Assembly (NCBI GenBank): GCA_946221025.1
Contig: CAMIMS010000005.1
Location: 1-64,000, forward strand
Length of the DNA: 64,000 nt
Direction: 5' to 3'
From: an uncultured Pseudoclavibacter sp.
GTDB lineage: Bacteria; Actinomycetota; Actinomycetes; Actinomycetales; Microbacteriaceae
Shown: positions 7,386 through 16,593 of the stretch, piece after piece
Layout: each line of letters begins with the position of its first letter
Position numbering within the stretch: the first letter of the stretch is position 1
The notes under the pieces: model-generated
Seen by the model: only the letters and a program-made list of their open reading frames with translations
Told to the model about the DNA's origin: nothing
The model's database searches: none
Made by a program: the position numbers and the translations under genes

Positions 7386-9118
7386 GCCGTAGCACCATGA
7401 CTTCATTGGTTCGCGAGCGCCTCAACCCTGTGCGAATCGTGCGGGCGACCGCCGTGTTCGTGGGCGCCGTCCTTATGGCACTCGCACCCTTCGGGAACCT
7501 CACCCCTGCACAAGCCGTCGGGACGACGCACGCTCCAATCGTGGGGTCAGGATCGACCTGGTCGGCGAACGCGCTGCAAGCGTGGATTCGAAACGTGTGG
7601 GCCAACTACCAGTGGAAGATCACCTACTCCGAATCAGGCTCCACTCAGGGACGAAACGACTTCGCACAAGGAACGTCTGATTTCGGTGTGAGCGAGATTC
7701 CCTACGCCATCGCGAACTCGAACGAGGGCGATGTTCGCCCCAACCGAGGATTCGCCTACATGCCGATCGTCGCCGGTGGCACGGCGTTCATGTACAACCT
7801 CGAGATTGGTGGAAAGCGCGTCACGAACCTGCGGCTGTCGGGAGAAACGATCGCGAAGATTTTCACGGGCGTCATCACCACGTGGAACGACCCTGAGATC
7901 GCCGCTGACAATCCCTCGCTGAAGCTTCCCGCCATCCCGATTGTGCCGGTTGTGCGCTCTGACGGATCGGGCGCGACCGCGCAGTTCACGATCTGGATGC
8001 GACAGGAGCACACAGGTCTCTGGAATGACGTTTGCAGCAAGACCGGTCGTCCGATGATCAATGGCGCGTGCGGCGTGACGAGCAACTATCCCCGGCTACC
8101 GGGGTTCGTTGCGAAAGCGGGTTCAAACGGTGTTGCCGGGTATGTCGGCCAGAGCCACGCGGTCGGTTCAATCACCTTCGTTGAGTATTCGTATGCGCTG
8201 AATTCCGGGTACCCGGTCGCAAAAATGCTGAACTCAGCCGGCTACTACGTGGAGCCGAAGGCCGCGAATGTGGCTGTGGCACTGCTGTCAGCGCAGATCA
8301 ACGAGGATCCGAACTCGCCCGACTACACGGTGCAGGACCTTTCCAACGTGTACACCTCTGGTGACCCGCGCACTTACCCGCTGTCGAGCTATAGCTACAT
8401 TATTTTGCCGACGAAGCTCGAGTCTGGTCTTACAGAAGATAAGGGACTCACGCTCGCAGATTTCGGCGCGTACTTCCTTTGCGAAGGACAGCAATCCGCC
8501 GAAACGCTTGGGTATTCGCCGCTCCCAATCAACCTGGTGGAGGCGGGCCAGCGCCAAATTCAGCGGGTGCCGGGTGGAGACCCGCGAATCAAGGGCATCT
8601 CCGATTGCAATAACCCAACGTTCAGCCCAGACGGCTCGAACCGCCTCGCTAATGAGGCACCCATGCCGCCCGAGTGCGACAAGAAGGGATCGACGGCGCA
8701 ATGCTCCGACGGTACGGGCGGCGCAGCTGACCAGGCGGGCGCGGGCGTCTCGAGCGAGAGTTCGGCGGCGGGCGCTGCCGCCGGTGGCGGTGCGGGTGGA
8801 GCGGGCGGCGCTTCGGGCGGTGCGGCTGGCGCCGAAGGAGGTGCCGCCGGTGGTGCCGGTGGCGCCGGGGGTGTTGGCGACCCGAGCGCGATAGGCGGGG
8901 GAGATGCGACGGCCGTTGACCCCGATGCGCCTCCAATGATTGCCCAGTCATCCCCCCAAGAGATCGACGGTGGCGGAATGGGTGCCCTCGGCATCGCCGC
9001 GACCTCCGCTGCGGGCGTGAGCCTCGTACTCGCAGCGGCGCTTCCTCCAATCCTCGGCAAGCGCGCCCGACGCCACGACGAGGACATCGTTGACCACCCC
9101 GTAGCTATCGAGGCGTGA
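7382..9118 (+). CDS. pstS: PstS-type phosphate-binding protein with C-terminal membrane anchor
   Basis: 578 residues. A Sec signal peptide (about 20-41) is followed by a PstS fold. 'IVGSGSTW', 'GTSDFGVSEIP', 'FTGVITTWNDPEIAADNPSL' and 'RSDGSGATAQFTIWM' align with the conserved phosphate-ligand loops and the 'IFxGxIxxWNDP' signature. Instead of a lipobox it has a Gly/Ala-rich linker (about 445-510) and a C-terminal hydrophobic helix (about 535-555) followed by KRARR, so it is tethered at its C-terminus and not by lipid. It overlaps both pstA (ATGA) and the next gene (GTGA). Cys residues in the binding domain could form disulfides. Confidence 0.88.
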   Translation: MSRSTMTSLVRERLNPVRIVRATAVFVGAVLMALAPFGNLTPAQAVGTTHAPIVGSGSTWSANALQAWIRNVWANYQWKITYSESGSTQGRNDFAQGTSDFGVSEIPYAIANSNEGDVRPNRGFAYMPIVAGGTAFMYNLEIGGKRVTNLRLSGETIAKIFTGVITTWNDPEIAADNPSLKLPAIPIVPVVRSDGSGATAQFTIWMRQEHTGLWNDVCSKTGRPMINGACGVTSNYPRLPGFVAKAGSNGVAGYVGQSHAVGSITFVEYSYALNSGYPVAKMLNSAGYYVEPKAANVAVALLSAQINEDPNSPDYTVQDLSNVYTSGDPRTYPLSSYSYIILPTKLESGLTEDKGLTLADFGAYFLCEGQQSAETLGYSPLPINLVEAGQRQIQRVPGGDPRIKGISDCNNPTFSPDGSNRLANEAPMPPECDKKGSTAQCSDGTGGAADQAGAGVSSESSAAGAAAGGGAGGAGGASGGAAGAEGGAAGGAGGAGGVGDPSAIGGGDATAVDPDAPPMIAQSSPQEIDGGGMGALGIAATSAAGVSLVLAAALPPILGKRARRHDEDIVDHPVAIEA

Positions 9119-11895
9119 AATCGACTATGACCTTCTCAGCACTCACGACCGCCACATACGAACGCCTGGGCAAAGCGTTCGCGCTTGCTGGAGTCGCCGC
9201 CGTGATCGGCGGACTCGTCTCCGCGCCACAGTTCGCTTCTCCGAACGTCGCAAATGCTGACGACTCAGCGGTGACGCTGTCGTGGGCGGCGACCGATGGG
9301 CCGCTCGCGCAGTTCCAGCCCGGTTCGCAGCCAAACGCAGGCGACCGTATCCCGGCCCGAACCCCGAGCGACGAGTACTGGTCGACCTCGGGGCACTACG
9401 GCGACTTCAAAGACCTCAAGGTCACTGTCTCGAAGACGAAGAACCTTACCGATGAGGTCATTTCTATTGAAGCCGAAGGCATGAACCAGACCGTGAGCGT
9501 GCCGGTCGGGGGCACGCAGGCCGGAAACTACCTGCAGATCATGCAGTGCTGGGGTCCAGACCCGATGGCACCCGATTTCTACGAGACCTGCCAGTTCGGT
9601 TCGCGCGAAACCATCAGCAACGTCTCTCAAACGGTCGGTGGCCCAGGAACCGAGGCAGCGGGCCGCGGCGTCCTCTCGACGGAGCCCGTCACCGGCGAGA
9701 TCGATGGGAAAGAGACCGAAATTTCGGTAAACACCCCGGTGCCGTTCCGCACCGTCAAGGGTCAGAAATCAACGCCCGCGTACGATCCCGCGAGCCGAAC
9801 CATCACCGACGGCACCTCGAATTATTACAGCAGCGAGAACACGAACGAGCAGCCGTATGTTCCCGTCGGTTCAGATGGGAAAGCCCGCATCGGCTTCCAG
9901 GTGCAATCGGGAGCGAGCCAGCCGTACCTTGGCTGCGGGTCGGAGGGACGGCAGCGGTGCTGGCTCGTGATCGTGCCCCGGGGTATGCACTCGGGATTCT
10001 TGCCGGAGGAGCGCTACAAAGAAGATCTCCCCGGTGTTCCCGCCGACAAGCGCACACGCTGCATCTTCTACACCGATCGGTACGGGATTCCTAAGCTCGG
10101 CGAGGTGATGGACTGGGGCCAGCTCGGCTCGCCCATCAGTCCCAACTGCGCGAATTTCTGGAACCGGATGGTGATCCCGCTCGATTTCGCCCCCGTCGGT
10201 GGCGCGTGCGCGACAGGCGCGAGTGAGCGGCGCATCAACGGCACCGAGTTCTTCGCCGCGATTCTCACGAGCTGGGGTCCGGCGCTGTGCGCCGATGGCG
10301 GAGCCTCATACTCGTTCACCTCGAGCGCAGGCGACCAGGTGCGTGAAGGCGTGCTCTCGCGCAACGACTTCGGCGTCGTCGCCGACGAGCTCAAAGAGGG
10401 CACGATCGGCAGCGCTCCGCCCTCTGCGATCACCGAGGGCCAAATCGAGTACGGGCCGCTCGCGAACGCATCGATCGGCATCGGCTTCACGATTCGCACG
10501 CCCACTCAGGCCTACCGCGACCTGAAGGTCACGCCGCGTCTCATTGCGAAGATGCTCACGCAGTCGTACGACCTCGATATCCCTTGGGTCTCGGGACTGG
10601 GCGACAGATCTGCCAACTTGACAAGCCAATCGCGTCCGTCGCGCACGTCGAACTGTGTATTCGAGGACCCGGAATGGCTCGCACTGAACCCGAACGCGAA
10701 CCTCAGCTGCAACAACGCGGACACGATGTTCATCACCCCCGTCACGCCGGATGACGCGACGCGCGTGCTCTGGAGCTTTATTCAGCAGGATGCGGATGCA
10801 CGCTCATTCCTCGAGGGCAACCCCGACCCCTGGGGCATGACGTTGAACCCCTACTATTTGCCGCCGGGCCACCCGAACGCGGTCGGTAGCCAAAGCACGA
10901 ACTTCGCGAAGGATCGCATCTCGACATTCCCCCGAAGCGACCAGTCGGTTGCCTATGCCAAGCCCGAAAACGAACGAACGAAGCTTGACTCCACGACGTA
11001 CTACCCCTACGTCACGTACTTCCACGACGTCGCGAAGAACGTGAATCGCGGTTTTCGGGGCACTCGTCTGGTCTGGAACGACAACCTGGGCAATGCCAAC
11101 GCGAAAGGTGATTGGGAGAAGTTCCAAGAACCACTGCCAGGCGATACCGCGAACGCAATGGGTGCAGTGAACGGGGCCGATGCTGAGGCGTATCAGCTCG
11201 CGACCGCGGTTATTTCGCCCCCGCAGGCAGGGGTGACCTCCGCCGAGAACGTTGCGAGTCGCCCGTTCGTGCCGCTCAACCAAGACACCATTAGCGCGGC
11301 CGCGGCAGCGGCGACCGTGAACAAGGAGAACGGCCACTCGACGATTCCCGTCGCAGACCTCCCGCCGAATGCCTACCCGCTCACGTTCGCCCTCAACGCG
11401 ACCCTCAACGTGGCCGGATCCGCCCTCGATGAGAGCGCACGCAAGGACTACGCCGCGCTCATGGAGTACGCCGCAGGGCCGGGCCAGGTCTCCGGCTCGA
11501 ACCCCGGTCAGCTGCCGATCGGTTATGCGCCACTGAACGACGCGCAAAAGCAGGCAGCTGCGGAGATGGCCAAGCGCATTAAGAACCCGAAAGCACAGCC
11601 CGGCAAGCCTGACGAACAGCCCGCAGCGTCGCCGGGAGGCGCACCCGTGGGTGCACCTGCGGCCCCGAACGGGGCGCCGAGCAGCGGCGTGAATACGAGC
11701 GCCGGATCGGGCGCGACGGGCGGGGGAGCCGGACAGACCGCCAATGGGCAGGCTCCAACGGGTGTCGCCGGCGTCGCCGAGTCAGAGGCGACGCCGAGCC
11801 TCGCGGGCCAGATCGTGCTGGGAGTGGCCCTGTTGCTCGGACTTGGCGGGGCTGTCGCCTCACCGTTCCTGCTCCGACGACGGGGGGTCGCGTAA
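9115..11895 (+). CDS. Very large PstS-related surface protein with C-terminal anchor
   Basis: 926 residues. An N-terminal hydrophobic segment (about 20-40) suggests export. The middle (about 370-620) resembles the second half of PstS-like binding proteins: 'NDFGVVADELKEGTIGSAPP' and 'LKVTPRLIAKMLTQSYD' echo the PstS pattern of a 'sDFG' loop and 'LtgelIakIFtG'. The flanking segments are not recognised. A Pro/Gly-rich stretch and a terminal helix 'QIVLGVALLLGLGGAVASPF' ending LLRRRG anchor it. GTG 9115 overlaps the pstS stop (GTGA); ATG 9127 is an alternative. The position inside the pst operon argues for a role in phosphate capture; the exact function is unknown. Confidence 0.75.
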   Translation: MKSTMTFSALTTATYERLGKAFALAGVAAVIGGLVSAPQFASPNVANADDSAVTLSWAATDGPLAQFQPGSQPNAGDRIPARTPSDEYWSTSGHYGDFKDLKVTVSKTKNLTDEVISIEAEGMNQTVSVPVGGTQAGNYLQIMQCWGPDPMAPDFYETCQFGSRETISNVSQTVGGPGTEAAGRGVLSTEPVTGEIDGKETEISVNTPVPFRTVKGQKSTPAYDPASRTITDGTSNYYSSENTNEQPYVPVGSDGKARIGFQVQSGASQPYLGCGSEGRQRCWLVIVPRGMHSGFLPEERYKEDLPGVPADKRTRCIFYTDRYGIPKLGEVMDWGQLGSPISPNCANFWNRMVIPLDFAPVGGACATGASERRINGTEFFAAILTSWGPALCADGGASYSFTSSAGDQVREGVLSRNDFGVVADELKEGTIGSAPPSAITEGQIEYGPLANASIGIGFTIRTPTQAYRDLKVTPRLIAKMLTQSYDLDIPWVSGLGDRSANLTSQSRPSRTSNCVFEDPEWLALNPNANLSCNNADTMFITPVTPDDATRVLWSFIQQDADARSFLEGNPDPWGMTLNPYYLPPGHPNAVGSQSTNFAKDRISTFPRSDQSVAYAKPENERTKLDSTTYYPYVTYFHDVAKNVNRGFRGTRLVWNDNLGNANAKGDWEKFQEPLPGDTANAMGAVNGADAEAYQLATAVISPPQAGVTSAENVASRPFVPLNQDTISAAAAAATVNKENGHSTIPVADLPPNAYPLTFALNATLNVAGSALDESARKDYAALMEYAAGPGQVSGSNPGQLPIGYAPLNDAQKQAAAEMAKRIKNPKAQPGKPDEQPAASPGGAPVGAPAAPNGAPSSGVNTSAGSGATGGGAGQTANGQAPTGVAGVAESEATPSLAGQIVLGVALLLGLGGAVASPFLLRRRGVA

Positions 11896-12011
11896 TGCGC
11901 CCGCTCGCGCACAGTCTTCGCCGCTCACTCGTCCCGCGTACCGGTGACCGGCCAATCTTCCGCCTTTGTTTCCCGGGCGGAGCACGCCAGCTGTCTCCCG
12001 ACCAGAGATGA
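11895..12011 (+). CDS. Possible 38-codon ORF overlapping the upstream stop
   Basis: ATG 11895 overlaps the TAA of the large surface protein (TAATG) and opens a 38-codon frame ending at TGA 12009-12011. The peptide is Arg-rich with no recognised motif. The overlap arrangement matches the coupled starts elsewhere in this operon, but coding potential is weak and the stretch may simply be spacer or a vestige. Apart from this, 11896-12071 holds no gene. Confidence 0.2.
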   Translation: MRPLAHSLRRSLVPRTGDRPIFRLCFPGGARQLSPDQR

Positions 12012-12071
12012 CCGGCGCGCACCATCAGGTGCACACCAGTGGGAAACCCCAACCAAATGAGGAAGCTCAAC

Positions 12072-13259
12072 ATGCAGAACAAGCAGTGGAAGCTGGGTGC
12101 GGCCGCAGGCCTCGCATCCATCGCCCTCCTGTTCGGTTCCGTGCCGGCCGCCCAGGCCGACCCGGCTCCGGGCACGAACCCCGTTCTCGATGGTGCCGGC
12201 TCAGACACCACGCAGGACGTCATGAACGCACTCGCGACCGTCATTAAGACGAACAACGGTCAGCCCCTGATCGCCTCATACGACGCCGGTGCGGCAGACC
12301 GAGTCGCGGCGGGCCAGCTCTCGGCCAGCGTCAAGCCGGGTGAAAAGAACGACGTGGCGGTGCCGCGCCCCAACGGCTCGGGCCAGGGTCGCGCCGCCCT
12401 CATCGCCGCAATCGACGGCACCAAGCTCTCGAACGCGAACGGCGAGTCGAGCAAGGAGCTCTCGCGCGACGTGTTCGAGTTCGCCCGTTCCTCGAGCGGC
12501 CCCGGCGACAAGGTCGCCCCGAACGGCCGCCTCGCCTACATCCCGTTCGGTGTCGATGGCGTGACCTACGCCGTCAAGGGCACCAGCTTCATCCCGCGCA
12601 ACCTGCCGGTGGGCACCAAGAACGACGCGCCGAATGCTGTCACGCTCCGCAACATCTACCTTGGCAACGTCAAGGAGATCAAGGGCACGAACGGTCAGAT
12701 GATCAAGGTCGAGCCACTGCTGCCGCAGACCGGCTCGGGTACCCGCGACTTCTTCGTCGCGCAGCTGGGCCTCTCGAAGGATGACGTCAAGGGCGTCCGC
12801 TCGGACAAGCTGCAGGAGAACGACGGCGCGGCGCTCACCGGTGACAACCAGATCATCCCCTACTCGATCGGTCAGTACTCGGCCCAGTCGCGCGCTTCGT
12901 ACGTGTCCTCGCAGTACCCGCAGGCGAAGATCGGCGACCGCCGCAACGGCGCCGTGCTCGGATTCGCCAACGGCGTGAACCCGCAGAACTCGCTGAAGAC
13001 CGCCTCGAACACGAACTTCCCGATGCTCCGCCCGGTGTTCAACATCGTTGAGAACGCCGCGATCACGCAGGGAACCCCGCAGTACAACGCTGCACTCGCG
13101 CAGACGTTCGTCGGCCCGAAGTCGTCGGTCATCACCGCGAAGTCGCCCGGTGGCAACAACTCGGTCGTGAGCGACTACGGCTTCGCGGACATCCCTGCGA
13201 ACGGTATTCGCATCCAGGGCACGGTTTACACCCCCGGCCAGATCATCCGCTCGAACTAG
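12072..13259 (+). CDS. Third phosphate/PBP2-type substrate-binding protein
   Basis: 395 residues with a signal peptide (about 1-30, ending AAQAD). The mature protein begins 'VLDGAGSDTTQDVMNALA', the SD-TTQDVM opening of a group of actinobacterial substrate-binding proteins related to PstS, and later has 'LPQTGSGTRDFFVAQLG', the TGSGTR anion-binding loop. No lipobox and no C-terminal helix, so it is predicted to be secreted or held by partners. ATG 12072 is preferred because GAGGAAG lies 8 nt upstream. Codons are almost uniformly G/C-ending, suggesting high expression. Another gene with the same codon bias follows 36 nt downstream. Confidence 0.85.
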   Translation: MQNKQWKLGAAAGLASIALLFGSVPAAQADPAPGTNPVLDGAGSDTTQDVMNALATVIKTNNGQPLIASYDAGAADRVAAGQLSASVKPGEKNDVAVPRPNGSGQGRAALIAAIDGTKLSNANGESSKELSRDVFEFARSSSGPGDKVAPNGRLAYIPFGVDGVTYAVKGTSFIPRNLPVGTKNDAPNAVTLRNIYLGNVKEIKGTNGQMIKVEPLLPQTGSGTRDFFVAQLGLSKDDVKGVRSDKLQENDGAALTGDNQIIPYSIGQYSAQSRASYVSSQYPQAKIGDRRNGAVLGFANGVNPQNSLKTASNTNFPMLRPVFNIVENAAITQGTPQYNAALAQTFVGPKSSVITAKSPGGNNSVVSDYGFADIPANGIRIQGTVYTPGQIIRSN

Positions 13260-13295
13260 TCCGGTACGCGAGATAACAAAGGAAACGCAATTCTC

Positions 13296-14717
13296 ATGAA
13301 GACCACCCAGAACACCTGGGCTCGCCGCGTGCTCGCTGCCGCTGCCGTGCCCGCCACGCTCGCCGGAGCGCTCATCGCCGCGCAGCCCGCTGCCGCCGCG
13401 AACCAGGACGTCCACGCGAACCGCCGTGCCGGTGACCTCACCATCACGCTGAAGCCGGGCGCCACCGTCAACGACCTCGACTTCGTCACCTCGGCGAAGG
13501 CCCCCGCCTGCCCGACCGGTTTCCAGGCCGGATCGCAGACCTGGGTCGCGATGGACACCAACCTGCTCGACATCACGCACAAGGTGCGCACCCCCGGTAG
13601 CGCCCCGATCAACCTGACGAACAAGGCGGACCTCGGCGGCGTCGATCGCGTCGGCCCGAACCTGTTCCAGGACAAGGACGGCAAGTTCGAGTACATCGTC
13701 ACCTGTGCTGCCACCGCGGCGACCGCGAACCCCGCGGCCGACAGCGTGCGCTACTACTCGGCGGTGATCAACTACGACGCGAACGGCAAGCTGTCGATCG
13801 CGAACGCGAACGACCAGCGTTTCGCGGGCAAGGACCGCTACGAGACCTCGGTGCTCGTCTCGCGCGAGGTGAACCGCGTTGGCAAGCCCCTGGTGATCGC
13901 CACGGGAACGAACTTCCCGGACGCGCTCGCCGCGGGCCCGGTGGCCGCCAAGCTCGAGGGAACCCTGCTGCTCTCGCTGCAGGACCGCATCACGAACGAG
14001 GTCTCGGCTGAGATCAAGCGCCTCAAGCCCTCGCAGGTCATCATCGTCGGTACCGAGGCATCGGTGAACAAGAACGCTGAGAACCAGATTCGCAGCGCCG
14101 CCGGTTCGGCCGAGATCAAGCGCATCGGTGGCAAGAACCGCTTCGACACCGCCGCTCAGCTCGCGAAGACCTACTTCCCGGGCGCAAAGGGTGCCTTCGT
14201 CACCACCGGCTACAACTTCCCCGACGCCATTTCGGCCGGTTCGGTTGCCGCCATGGGTGAGGGCCGCCCGGTGCTGCTCACGCTGCAGAACCGCCTCCCG
14301 GCGGAGACCGCTGACGCGATCAAGTCGCTCGGCATCAAGGAAGTCACCACCGTCGGCGCGGAGTCGTCGGTGAACGCGACCGCCTACAGCCAGATCAGCG
14401 CGATCAACGGTGTGAAGAACGAGCGCGTCAGCGGCAAGAACCGCTACGAGACGAACGTGATGCTCATGCAGAAGTTCGCCCCGAAGACCTCGGAGAAGGT
14501 CGTGCTCGCCACCGGTAACAGCTACGCCGACGCCCTCGTCGCCTCGATGTTCTCGAGCCGCGACAACGCACCGGTCGTGCTCGTTGCCGGCAGCTGCTCG
14601 GTGCAGGAGACCGCGACCTACGTGGAATCGCTGAAGGCATCGGCTGCGTACCGCATCGGTCAGCCGAACACGGTCGCCGACACCGTGCTCGCCACCCGCT
14701 GCCCGGTTCGCCGCTAA
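13296..14717 (+). CDS. Secreted protein with three CWB2 cell-wall-binding repeats
   Basis: 473 residues. Signal peptide about 1-33, an unrecognised N-terminal domain to about 170, then three cell-wall-binding-repeat-2 (CWB2) units of about 95 residues. The first starts 'FAGKDRYETSVLVS'; the next two start 'IGGKNRFDTAAQLAKTYFP' and 'VSGKNRYETNVMLMQKF'. Each contains the typical 'ATGxxFPDALAAG' segment. CWB2 trimers bind anionic wall polymers in clostridia. ATG 13296 follows AAAGGAAA. Position between binding proteins and pstB implies it belongs to the phosphate system, perhaps retaining binding proteins in the wall. Very strong G/C third-position bias. Confidence 0.9.
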   Translation: MKTTQNTWARRVLAAAAVPATLAGALIAAQPAAAANQDVHANRRAGDLTITLKPGATVNDLDFVTSAKAPACPTGFQAGSQTWVAMDTNLLDITHKVRTPGSAPINLTNKADLGGVDRVGPNLFQDKDGKFEYIVTCAATAATANPAADSVRYYSAVINYDANGKLSIANANDQRFAGKDRYETSVLVSREVNRVGKPLVIATGTNFPDALAAGPVAAKLEGTLLLSLQDRITNEVSAEIKRLKPSQVIIVGTEASVNKNAENQIRSAAGSAEIKRIGGKNRFDTAAQLAKTYFPGAKGAFVTTGYNFPDAISAGSVAAMGEGRPVLLTLQNRLPAETADAIKSLGIKEVTTVGAESSVNATAYSQISAINGVKNERVSGKNRYETNVMLMQKFAPKTSEKVVLATGNSYADALVASMFSSRDNAPVVLVAGSCSVQETATYVESLKASAAYRIGQPNTVADTVLATRCPVRR

Positions 14718-14732
14718 CCAAACACGGATGGT

Positions 14733-14765
14733 GCTGCCCCGTCGAGCTCGCCTCGGCGGGGCAGC
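14733..14765 (+). terminator. Hairpin after the CWB2 gene
   Basis: GCTGCCCCG pairs with CGGGGCAGC (9 bp, 15-nt loop), 15 nt after the CWB2 stop. It lacks a T tract, so it may only attenuate transcription or protect the highly expressed upstream mRNA while allowing read-through to the distal genes. Confidence 0.5.
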
Positions 14766-14820
14766 GCCCAGCCGGCCCACCGGCCGGCCCACCAAGCCAA
14801 TGCTTCGGAAAGGACCCGCA

Positions 14821-15519
14821 ATGAGCCACAGCGTCGCCCTGCGCCGCGTGTTCACCGGGATGATGACCGCACTCACGGTCGCGTTCGCCAGCCTGACCCT
14901 CACCACCGCCGATATCGCGTTCGCCGATAACGCGGAGGATGAGATCGAGATCGTGAAGGTGCCCGCCGGCGTTCCCTGCAAGAAACCGAAGCAACCCGAT
15001 ATCCCCGAACGCCCCGCCGACAAGGGCGAGCCGATCTACGTGCACGCATCCGTGTACTCAGCGGGCCAGACCGCCGTGATTACCGCGAGCGGATACGGTC
15101 CCGGCGAGAAGGCGCAGCTGCTCATGTACGGCGGGCCGATCGATCTCGGCACGCACAAAGCCGACAAGTCGGGCATCATCCGCATCGAATTCGAGGTGCC
15201 CGCCGACCCCGAAACGAACCCGGGCATGCACCGCATCCAACTCACGGGCTACTGCGGGCGCGTCTCCACCGGCGAGATCCTCGTCGGTCGCGCGAATGCG
15301 AGCCTGTCGACCACCGGATCCCAGGGCATTCCCTTTTGGGTGTGGTGCATGGTCGCAGCCTTCGCACTGATCGGACTCATCGCGTTCGCCTGGCGTCTCA
15401 TGCAGGCCATGACCGCGCCGCCCGTTCGCGCCTCCGTGAACGCGAACGCCGCACCGTCGCCGAAGGCCACCCCGGCAGCGCCCACCGCTGACCGCGCGCG
15501 AGAGGGCGCACACGCATGA
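14821..15519 (+). CDS. Single-pass surface protein with LSTTG sorting-like motif
   Basis: 232 residues. A signal peptide (about 8-36) is followed by an Ig-like or beta-rich ectodomain (about 60-160) with 'YSAGQTAVITASGYGPGEKA', a pattern common in actinobacterial surface domains. Then comes LSTTG (162-166), a hydrophobic helix (about 171-190) and a basic, Ala/Pro-rich cytosolic tail. The LxxTG-helix-basic order imitates sortase substrates, but the 40-residue tail after the helix is longer than usual. ATG 14821 follows AAAGGAC; the frame is open further upstream. It overlaps the sortase-like gene by ATGA (15516-15519), tying the two together. No named family recognised. Confidence 0.78.
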   Translation: MSHSVALRRVFTGMMTALTVAFASLTLTTADIAFADNAEDEIEIVKVPAGVPCKKPKQPDIPERPADKGEPIYVHASVYSAGQTAVITASGYGPGEKAQLLMYGGPIDLGTHKADKSGIIRIEFEVPADPETNPGMHRIQLTGYCGRVSTGEILVGRANASLSTTGSQGIPFWVWCMVAAFALIGLIAFAWRLMQAMTAPPVRASVNANAAPSPKATPAAPTADRAREGAHA

Positions 15520-16541
15520 GCACCCCCGTTCTGATGAATCAACCGTCGCATGCAGCCGTGACCGAGGGTGATCCGCGCCCGAAGGTCGCAACCGACGCCG
15601 CCCTCTCGGAGCCGGGCCTGAACCCGGCACCAAAGCGCGGCCCCTGGCAGCGGATGCGCGGCGCATTCAACGACCGCGGCCCCGTCGACCCCGTTCGCGA
15701 CGGCCGCTGGTGGACCGGCATCACGATGCTCGGCCTGTCGATCCTGCTGCTGTCATTCGTGGCGCACGCGGGCCTGTTCTCGGCCTTCCAGCACGAGCGA
15801 GCGCAGGTGCTCGCATATGCGCAGCTGCGCGAAGAGCTCGCGAAAGCAGAGACCCCGGTCGGTCAGCTCGCGGATGAAGAAACGCTCGTCGAACAGGGAT
15901 CGCCAGTTGCCCTCATCCAAGCCCCGTCAATCGGCCTGCACGAAGTCGTGCTCGAAGGAACGACCGCTGACGTCACCCGCCACGGTGTCGGCCACCGCCG
16001 CGACACGGTCATGCCGGGCCAGGCGGGCACGAGCATTCTCATGGGCCGGCAATCCACATACGGCGGCCCGTTCTCGAACATCAACCGGTTGAAGCTCGGC
16101 GATGACCTGACGGTCACGACCGGTCAGGGCACGCACACCTACCGCGTGTTCAACATTCGCCGTGCCGGGGACCCGGTGCCCGAGCCCCTGTTCAACGGGC
16201 GCGGTCGCCTGCAGCTGCAGACCGCCGACGGGTTCGCGCTCTTTCCCTCCGGCGTCATGTACGTGGATGCGGAACTCATCACCGAAGTGCAGGAATCCTC
16301 ATCCCGAGTCATGACCTACCCGGCTCTCCCGCAGGCCGAACGCGCCATGGGTGATGACCCGAGCCGCTGGTTCAACGCGTTCTTCCTCGCCTTCACCTTC
16401 GCGATCGCCGCCGCGGCGATGCGCTGGCTGTGGACGACGTGGGGGCGCTGGCATGCCTGGCTGATCGGCCTGCCGGTGCTCGTCGCCCTCGGCGTTGCCA
16501 CGAGCGACGCGATCATGACGGCCCTCCCAAATCTGCTGTAA
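15516..16541 (+). CDS. Sortase-fold membrane protein lacking catalytic residues (pseudo-sortase)
   Basis: 341 residues: cytosolic N-terminus, one helix (about 68-92), an extracytoplasmic sortase-like barrel (about 125-255), then two C-terminal helices. The fold is recognised from 'GTSILMGRQSTYGGPFSNIN' and 'LKLGDDLTV', which align with sortase 'AGHRxxxGxPFxxLxxLKxGD'. The catalytic His position is Arg178 (MGRQ for AGHR). The Cys position (normally LxTC) reads LQTA (Ala237). The usual Arg on the following strand is also absent. It therefore cannot transpeptidate and is probably a binding or scaffold protein. It is coupled to the LSTTG protein upstream and to pstB downstream. Confidence 0.75.
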   Translation: MSTPVLMNQPSHAAVTEGDPRPKVATDAALSEPGLNPAPKRGPWQRMRGAFNDRGPVDPVRDGRWWTGITMLGLSILLLSFVAHAGLFSAFQHERAQVLAYAQLREELAKAETPVGQLADEETLVEQGSPVALIQAPSIGLHEVVLEGTTADVTRHGVGHRRDTVMPGQAGTSILMGRQSTYGGPFSNINRLKLGDDLTVTTGQGTHTYRVFNIRRAGDPVPEPLFNGRGRLQLQTADGFALFPSGVMYVDAELITEVQESSSRVMTYPALPQAERAMGDDPSRWFNAFFLAFTFAIAAAAMRWLWTTWGRWHAWLIGLPVLVALGVATSDAIMTALPNLL

Positions 16542-16593
16542 CGCGAGCGCGCACAGCCACGAACCGACCTGAGAACACCAGAGGAACAGACGC

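Noticed and set aside
12276..15023. 915-codon open frame on the minus strand opposite the binding-protein and CWB2 genes
   Set aside because: Its Arg/Val/Leu/Asp-rich composition without domains is the usual antisense shadow of strongly GC3-biased genes; the plus-strand genes have signal peptides, ribosome sites and recognised families.
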